Shown here: positions 58,231-64,000 of the stretch, one piece after another
Layout: each line of letters begins with the position of its first letter
How positions within the stretch are numbered: position 1 is the stretch's first letter
Source: Wyeomyia smithii
Lineage: Eukaryota > Arthropoda > Insecta > Diptera > Culicidae
DNA length: 64,000 nt
Direction of reading: 5' to 3'
NCBI RefSeq assembly: GCF_029784165.1
Contig: NC_073696.1
Span: 47,429,897 to 47,493,896 of the forward strand
Position numbers and translations under genes: made by a program
Notes under the pieces: model-generated
What the model saw: the letters and a program-made list of their open reading frames with translations, nothing else
What the model was told of the DNA's origin: nothing
Database searches by the model: none

Positions 58231-59969
58231 TTTAATCAACGAGAGTGCTTTTATTTCGTGGTGTCTCTTTCACTGCAAAATAAGGATTTGCCATATCGAT
58301 AACTATATTAGCTATCGGCAAATATCGATGGTTGAGGTTAGAATGTTTTTCTATGTATTGATAAGGTTATAACATCAAAACTCGGTATCGCGAGTGATGA
58401 TGGTTTCGATGGCATTTTGTTAATGTAAATATTTGTATGGAATAGAAATGACCCAATGTTTTATTTGATAGAAACTCTATTATTTTTGACCTTTAATCTT
58501 AAATTTTCTTTAATGTTGGTAACAAAAAAATATTGATATGCTGAATTACATGGGAAATTTTGAAGAAACTGAGCAGTTTCCTATTATAGCAAGAATATCT
58601 AAAGCAAAAGTAAATCATCTAAATCTAACACTGGTCAACAAAGGATTTGTCGTAGAGCTCAAACTTGAAAAAAAAAACAAAGACTATAGTTTTTCAACAG
58701 ATCCTGTAAATTTTGGTGCTTTTATAGCCAGCCTGGAAGTGCGTCAAATCTTCAGAGACTTCAATTGCGTTTCCCCGTTAATAAACAGAGAAACGAAGAA
58801 CCCGACGAGCAAGTACTCTGCGGTCGTTCATCACACTTCTGAACCGGCCATGGGCACCAACATTCATAAGAACGGTTAAAAAGCTATAAATTTTCATTTT
58901 ATCCCAGTTTGAGCTCAAGGGCATTTTTTTGCTTTTTCCGACCAGTACGACTTTGTTTAGCTTTTCTTGGGAAAGAATTCACGCCCCCTTTGGTCTCCTA
59001 GAGAACAAGTAGAAACCTAAACAGTTAAACAGTGACAACTCATGGTCAAACTGTTTAAATACCTAAAAATAAAAATAAGTGCAGTCTCATAAAGTTTTGA
59101 AACGTACTTAAAACATGCAACTTTCGTGACGTAAATAAAATTGCTATTTCTGAGTCTCAAAATGCAAGTTTTAAATGAAAATAGCTATTAAAAATTCAGC
59201 AAAAATTTTAACGAAAATTATGTTATGTTGATGAAGTTTGAAACAAAAAAAAAACTTATGAAAGGATTTAAGTTGTAAAAAATGACTTATTTCAATCAAT
59301 AAATAAATGATATAGATTTTACAGAGGAATTAGAAGAGCACTAAACGAAAAAGATGTCATCGAATTGTTTCTGATTCTGATTCTGAGATTGGTATGAAAT
59401 TTGCGACAGAACACACAAAAGTAAAATACAAAATGCGAAACGAATTCACGAAATAATTCACAATAACACAATTTTTAAATTAACAAGCTGAGAAAAAAAT
59501 TCGATTGCAAGCAAAATGTTATTACAAAATGTACTTGTCCACAACCAATATCTTACCAATTTTGTCAAAATCATACTAAAATGGACCCAAAATGGGGAAA
59601 TAAAACTTTTTTTTTAAAGCAAAAAAAATAAATAATTCTACTCCTTGAAACAGACAGGTAAAAATTCATAGTGCAATTCAAAGATCAAAATCAAAACCTA
59701 AAAAAAAATAATATTAAGTTTAGTTGAAAACGACGTTTCCTAACTTTGATGCCAACGTTTCAACCCTATTTTGCGTTATCTTCAAGTTTCAGTACAAATT
59801 TATTGTTGAGGAAAAATCATCTTAAAAAGTGTGAATCTCATCAAAATAACACAGAGACGAAGTTATAGATAACCACACTGAAAAAAAAAAACTAATATTT
59901 GAAAATATAAACATAATAGAAAATTAGGTAGAGGTTTTGGGGGCAGGAAAAGTTATTAGGATAATTCGA
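58231..59969 (-). other. CLIP-190 upstream intron, nothing recognised
   Basis: A 113-codon plus-strand frame (58538-58879, starting MLNYMGNFEETEQF) has no recognisable motif and AT-driven composition. It is not called as a gene. Confidence 0.4.
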
Positions 59970-60720
59970 GGATTCCGGAAGGGAGGGAACCCATACAAAT
60001 AAACACAAATTTCTGCAGAACTCGACAACTTATCAAGCGAATGGAACCAAATTTGGCATGCGGATGTTTTTGGACACTCTTGTGTCTATATTTTCATGGT
60101 GGTTCGATACCCCTCCCTCTTTTGGACGGGACGGGGCTCCCATACAAATGAAACACAAAATTCCTTCCAGCTCAAGTACTTATCAAGCAAATGGAAACAA
60201 ATTTGGCATATGGAGGTTTACGGGGGCAAAAAATATTTCCATGGTGGTTCGAAACCTCTCGCCCTTTGAGAAGGAAGGGGCCCCAATACAAATGAAACAC
60301 AAATTTTCTACACAGCTCAAGCAGTAGTCAAGCAAATGAAACCAAATTTGGCGTGTGGAGGTTTTTGGGAGCAAGAAAGGTTTCCATGGTGGTTCGACAC
60401 CCCTCTCTCTTTGGAAAACAAGGCATCTCATATCAATTAAACACAAAATTCTTCACAGTAGAAAAAAACATGTAAATGGAACCAAATGTAGCATGTGGGG
60501 ATTTCTGGAGGCAACAAGTATTTCCATGGCAGTTTGACACCTCTCCCTTTTCTGAAATGGAGGGTTACCATGAAATCAAAACACAAATTCGGCATAACAT
60601 GAAAACTAAACAAGCAAATGGAACCAAATTTGGCATGTGTAGGTTGTTGAGAGCAAAACAAATTTCTATGATGGTTTGATACCCCTCCCTACTCTGTATA
60701 GGGGGAGGAAGGGATCCCGG
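59970..60720 (+). repeat. Unit-A tandem array, five copies
   Basis: CCAAATTTGGCATG-type cores lie near 60050, 60200, 60347, 60485 and 60625 (period about 140-148 bp). Each is preceded by AAATGAAACACAAA and followed by a purine-rich GGGGGCAA/ATTTCCATGGTGGTT block. Confidence 0.7.
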
Positions 60721-61120
60721 AAGAATACAACATACATTTCAACCATTTTTCCGGAAAGCAGCCTAAAATAATCGGGATGATGCTCGGGAACCAAAAATCG
60801 ACTCCAGGCGCCATTTTTAAATCCAATATGAAAAATTCTGGTATCTGAAAAACAGCTGAATACCACCTAATATGGATATTTCCGGAACCAGAATGATGCC
60901 AAGAGGTCAGAAATCGACCCCAGGTACCATTCTGAAATCCAACTTCCGGGTCAGGAAAACAACCTTAAAATGACCAAGATGGGTATTCCCGTAAACAGGA
61001 TGATGCACAGAAGCCAGAAAACCCAGACACCACCCTCAATTCTAAGATGGTGATTTTCGGTTTGTGAAAAATAATCAAAAATGATCGAATAGTATCCAGT
61101 ATGGGTATTTCCGTAATCGC
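60720..61120 (+). repeat. Unit-B array following unit A
   Basis: Three to four diverged copies with GGTATTTCC, CAGAATGATGC, CGCCATTTT and TTCTGAAAAACAGC-like blocks. The order A then B is the same as at 23290-25060. Confidence 0.6.
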
Positions 61121-61125
61121 GGGTG

Positions 61126-61340
61126 GACAAAGTTTTTTTAAAGGGCGTAAGTATTTTGGTACAGGTTTTATTTAAGGTATTGTAGTTAGGAAGCCTTTGG
61201 TTGTATACAATAACTAGCTGAGAATGAACTGTAGGAAACTATTGAATATTTACGAACAGAGTTGAATTTTTTTAAGTAACCCCAAGTTATAACGAAATTT
61301 TTGATAGAAAATCTCGGATGGAGAAATGAAAACCATTTTT
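61126..61340 (+). repeat. Diverged relative of the 5.3-kb long-TIR arm
   Basis: AAAGGGCGTAAG, TTTGGTTGTATA and GGATGGAGAAATGAAAA occur in the same order as in the arm at 5385-5670, with more divergence. It is a solo arm fragment. Confidence 0.5.
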
Positions 61341-62160
61341 GCCTTTCTCCTAGAAAGGTATAGCAATCACTTGCAAAACCGATGGTATACAAGTGCTCCA
61401 AAGGGCCGAATGGCATATATCACTCGACGAGCTGAGCATTTTCTGTATGTGTGTGTGTATGTGTGTGTATGTGTGTGTGTGTGCAGATTTTTATTCTCAC
61501 TCACTTTTCTCAAAGATGGCTGGACCGATTTTCATGAAATCAATTGCAAATGAAAGGTCTTGTTGTCCCAAGACCCTATTCAATTTTATTGTAATCGGAT
61601 TTTTAGTTTGGAGGTTATGTACCAAAATGTAAAAATCATGAAACATCATTATCTCGAAAACTACACAACCGATTTGAACAAAATTGGTTTCAAATGAACG
61701 GGAGACCTGAAATACCCTCAACTTTTGAATTTTATAAAGATTGAATTTGTGGTTCAAAAGTTATGAAAAGAAACGTCTTCTGAAGGCTGTTTAATCTCAC
61801 TCATGTTTCTCAAAGATGGCTAAACCGGTTTTCATAAAATCAGTGTCAAATGAAAGGTCTAGTTACCCCATAAGACCCTATTGATTTGTTTTGCAATCGG
61901 ACTATTACTTTTCCTGTTCAAAAATGTGAAATCCAGTTATGAAAAGGAACATATTCCGAAGACTACTTGAACTCACTCACTTTTCTCAGATCTAGCTGAC
62001 CGGATTTCCACAAAATTAGTGTCAAATAATAAGTCTAGCTGCCTCATAACACCCTATTGAATTTTACTGTAATCGGACTGTAACTTCGTCTGTAATGTAC
62101 CGAAATGTGAAAATCACGAAACTTCATTTTCTCAGAAACTACACAACCAATTTGATCAAT
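61340..62160 (+). repeat. Tandem repeat module with ACTCACTTTTCTCA units
   Basis: It begins with a dispersed motif (AAAGGTATAGCAATCAC) and a (GT)n tract. Three diverged units follow at about 61494, 61796 and 61974. Each carries CTCACTCA..TTCTCA, GATGGCT, TTTTCAT, AATGAAAGGTCT, CCCTATT and TGTAATCGGA blocks. Confidence 0.6.
61446..61483. repeat. Microsatellite (TG/TATG)n
   Basis: GT-rich simple repeat with TATG interruptions. Confidence 0.9.
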
Positions 62161-62639
62161 ATTATTATCAGATTAGCGGGCTAGTTAAGGGTTAACTGAT
62201 GAATTATGATTGAACACGTGGTTTCATACGTTCCCATTTCGTTTGATTATAATTGAACTTAAGCAACCGTTATGTATTAAATTGTTATTAAAGCAACGAA
62301 AGTCTATTATCTCAAAGATCACATGACCTATTTGAACATAACTAGTGTCATACGAACGAGTCATCTCTCAAACCTACAAATAACAAACTTCATAACAGTT
62401 TGATTTGTGGCTCAAAAGTTATGGAAAGAAAAGAAATTCAAAGACTATTCAAAACTATACCTGCTTTGATCGATATATGTGGCCTCAACATAATTTAAAT
62501 GTGGTATCGTACTATTTGAACGTTCCAAACTCATTGATTCCTTGTGATGTGTTTTAAGTTTGAAAATGCACGACGAATCGGCCATAGGATATGATCAAAG
62601 TCAAATATGAAATCCTCGACTTTTGGGTTCTGTACATAG

Positions 62640-63692
62640 CCTTAATTCTGAATATATTCATATTTGGTGGTATTCGGTCATTTTCAGCTGTTTTTCTGGC
62701 ATCAATCTGACACCAAAAATACCCATATTGGGAGGTATTCAGTTATTTTCGTTGTTTTCCAGAATCTAAAAGTGGTCGTCTTTAAATTCAAAATGGTGTC
62801 CAGGGTCAATGTTTGGTTTCTATGCATCATCTCGATTACGCAAATATCCATATTGAGTATTAATTGGTCATTTTCGACTGTTTCTCTAGAAGTTGCCATT
62901 TAGCAATTCAAAATGGTGCATGGGGTCAATTGTTAGCTCATTTCATTGTATTTGGTTATTTTAGGCCGTTTTTCACAAACCGGAAATACCCATATTGGGT
63001 GTCATTCGATCATTTCGGCTGTTTCCCAGGAACCGGAAGCCGCCAACCTAGAATTTGAAATGGGGTCTGTGGTCGATTTCATCTGCTGTGTATCATTCTA
63101 GATCCGGAGATACTCCTGTTAGACGGAAATCGGCCATTTTTGGCTGTTTTCCAGAAACCGGAAGTTGCCATCTTACAATCCAAATGTTGCCTGAGGTCGA
63201 TTATGGAACATATTTGTTACCACTAAAAACATTCACCTGTTAAATATGTTTCCATTTAGTTGATTAGTTCGCGAGATTTACAGAACCATGTGCTTCCAGA
63301 CATATTTGTTACCTTTAAAAACATTCACATACCAAATTTGGTTGTATTTTCTTGATTGGTTCTTGAGCTGTGCGAAAATTGTGTTTCATTTGTATGGGAC
63401 CCTTTGCTTATAGAAGAAAACCATAATGGACATATTTGTTACCCCTAAAAACATCCACATGCTAAATTTGGTTCCATTTACTCGGTTAGTTCTCGAGATG
63501 TTCAGAAATTTTTTGTTTCATTTGTGTGGGACCCCTTTCTTCCAGAAGAGGAAGGGGTCTCAAACTATCTTAGGAACCTTTATCGGCACCAAAAACCCCT
63601 ACATACAAATTTTCACTTCGATCGGTTCGGTAGTTTTCGATTATATGGATCATACAGACAGACAGACCGGACTGCATTTTTATATGTATAGA
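62640..63692 (-). mobile_element. Helitron-like 5' part with inverted unit-B and unit-A arrays
   Basis: Read on the minus strand it starts at 63692 with TCTATACATATAAAAATGCA after a host A, as expected of a Helitron 5' end (TC, between A and T). A CGGTCTGTCTGTCTG tract, unit A (63560-63210) and then unit B (63200-62640) follow. This mirrors the order in the 23.3-25.2 kb block, which ends in a CTAG terminus. No 3' end was found for this copy. Confidence 0.45.
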
Positions 63693-64000
63693 TTACAACA
63701 TCAATATTTTAGAACTTTAAGAGTGAATAAACATTTATTGGATTGAAGCGTTCATGTAAATCTATTTTTAAAAATAAAAGTTTGAATGAGAAAGGCTGGG
63801 TCTGACCGCTAGGTGGGTTTTTTTATTCTTGAAAGTAAAATTTGAAAAAAACTTGTAATTTTAATATTTTTCAAAATGTTTGTAGGGTGATTGATCGTGG
63901 TTCGCACTTGTCTCATTGTTTTTCATGGCACCCTAGGAATGAAGCAAGATTTTTCTAAAACTGCACTATTTTTCAACTAAAATTTAGATTAAAAAGAAAG
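63693..64000 (-). other. CLIP-190 upstream intron, window end
   Basis: No feature recognised. Confidence 0.5.

Noticed and set aside
58538..58879. 113-codon plus-strand frame starting MLNYMGNFEETEQF
   Set aside because: No motif, no splice or promoter context, and AT-driven amino-acid composition. It is probably chance, though not excluded.
43217..64000. Search for CLIP-190 CAP-Gly exons upstream of 43216
   Set aside because: No minus-strand segment encodes a CAP-Gly signature such as GKNDG or the GEWAG-type core, so these exons are judged to lie outside the window.

Overview
This is eukaryotic nuclear DNA from an insect, most likely a culicine mosquito. The three recognisable host genes are split by introns with GT/AG borders. 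Their closest matches, from memory, are the Drosophila proteins rolled/ERK, Rpb11 and CLIP-190. The non-coding part is AT-rich and full of DNA transposons, mariner relics (including a DD37E type I associate with mosquitoes), tRNA-headed SINEs, a LINE fragment and degenerate Helitron-like arrays. No operons, CRISPR arrays or rRNA genes were seen.

Layout. 1-2.6 kb: first coding exon of the MAP kinase rolled (minus strand; the rest of the gene lies left of the window) and its probable 5' UTR/promoter. 2.6-13.2 kb: intergenic, with several inverted-repeat transposons. One is a 2.5-kb element with about 0.7-kb terminal inverted repeats and a broken transposase-like gene. Next to it is a relic of a RAG1/Transib-like transposase, followed by a hAT-type MITE with a perfect 8-bp target duplication. 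13.29-13.87 kb: complete three-exon Rpb11 (plus strand). 14.3-64 kb: CLIP-190 (minus strand), ending tail-to-tail with Rpb11. Six coding exons were located and every junction is phase-consistent: 43216-43106, 26362-26252, 19307-19205, 19133-15272, 15204-15002 and 14359-14313. They encode about 1478 residues of coiled coil plus two C-terminal zinc knuckles and the final DDETY. The CAP-Gly domains are not in the window, so the intron upstream of 43216 runs off the right edge (more than 20 kb).

The CLIP-190 introns hold most of the repeats. 21.8-25.2 kb has nested MITEs, a tRNA-like SINE and a minisatellite block ending in a Helitron-like CTAG terminus. 29.5-39 kb has a mariner relic, a SINE split by a 3.1-kb hAT element that itself contains a DD37E transposon relic, a LINE and a second SINE. 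44-51 kb has a TIR element, the second copy of a TTAA-flanked MITE, another mariner-type relic and a 0.5-kb TTAA element with an internal tandem repeat. 54.5-63.7 kb has cryptic repeats and two more minisatellite blocks. One phase-consistent set of candidate exons (40836-39391, minus strand) may be a gene or pseudogene nested in a CLIP-190 intron, with an in-frame TAG.

The three host genes are not an obvious pathway: a signalling kinase, an RNA polymerase II subunit and a microtubule plus-end linker. All repeat and family assignments were made by eye and from memory. No database search was run.
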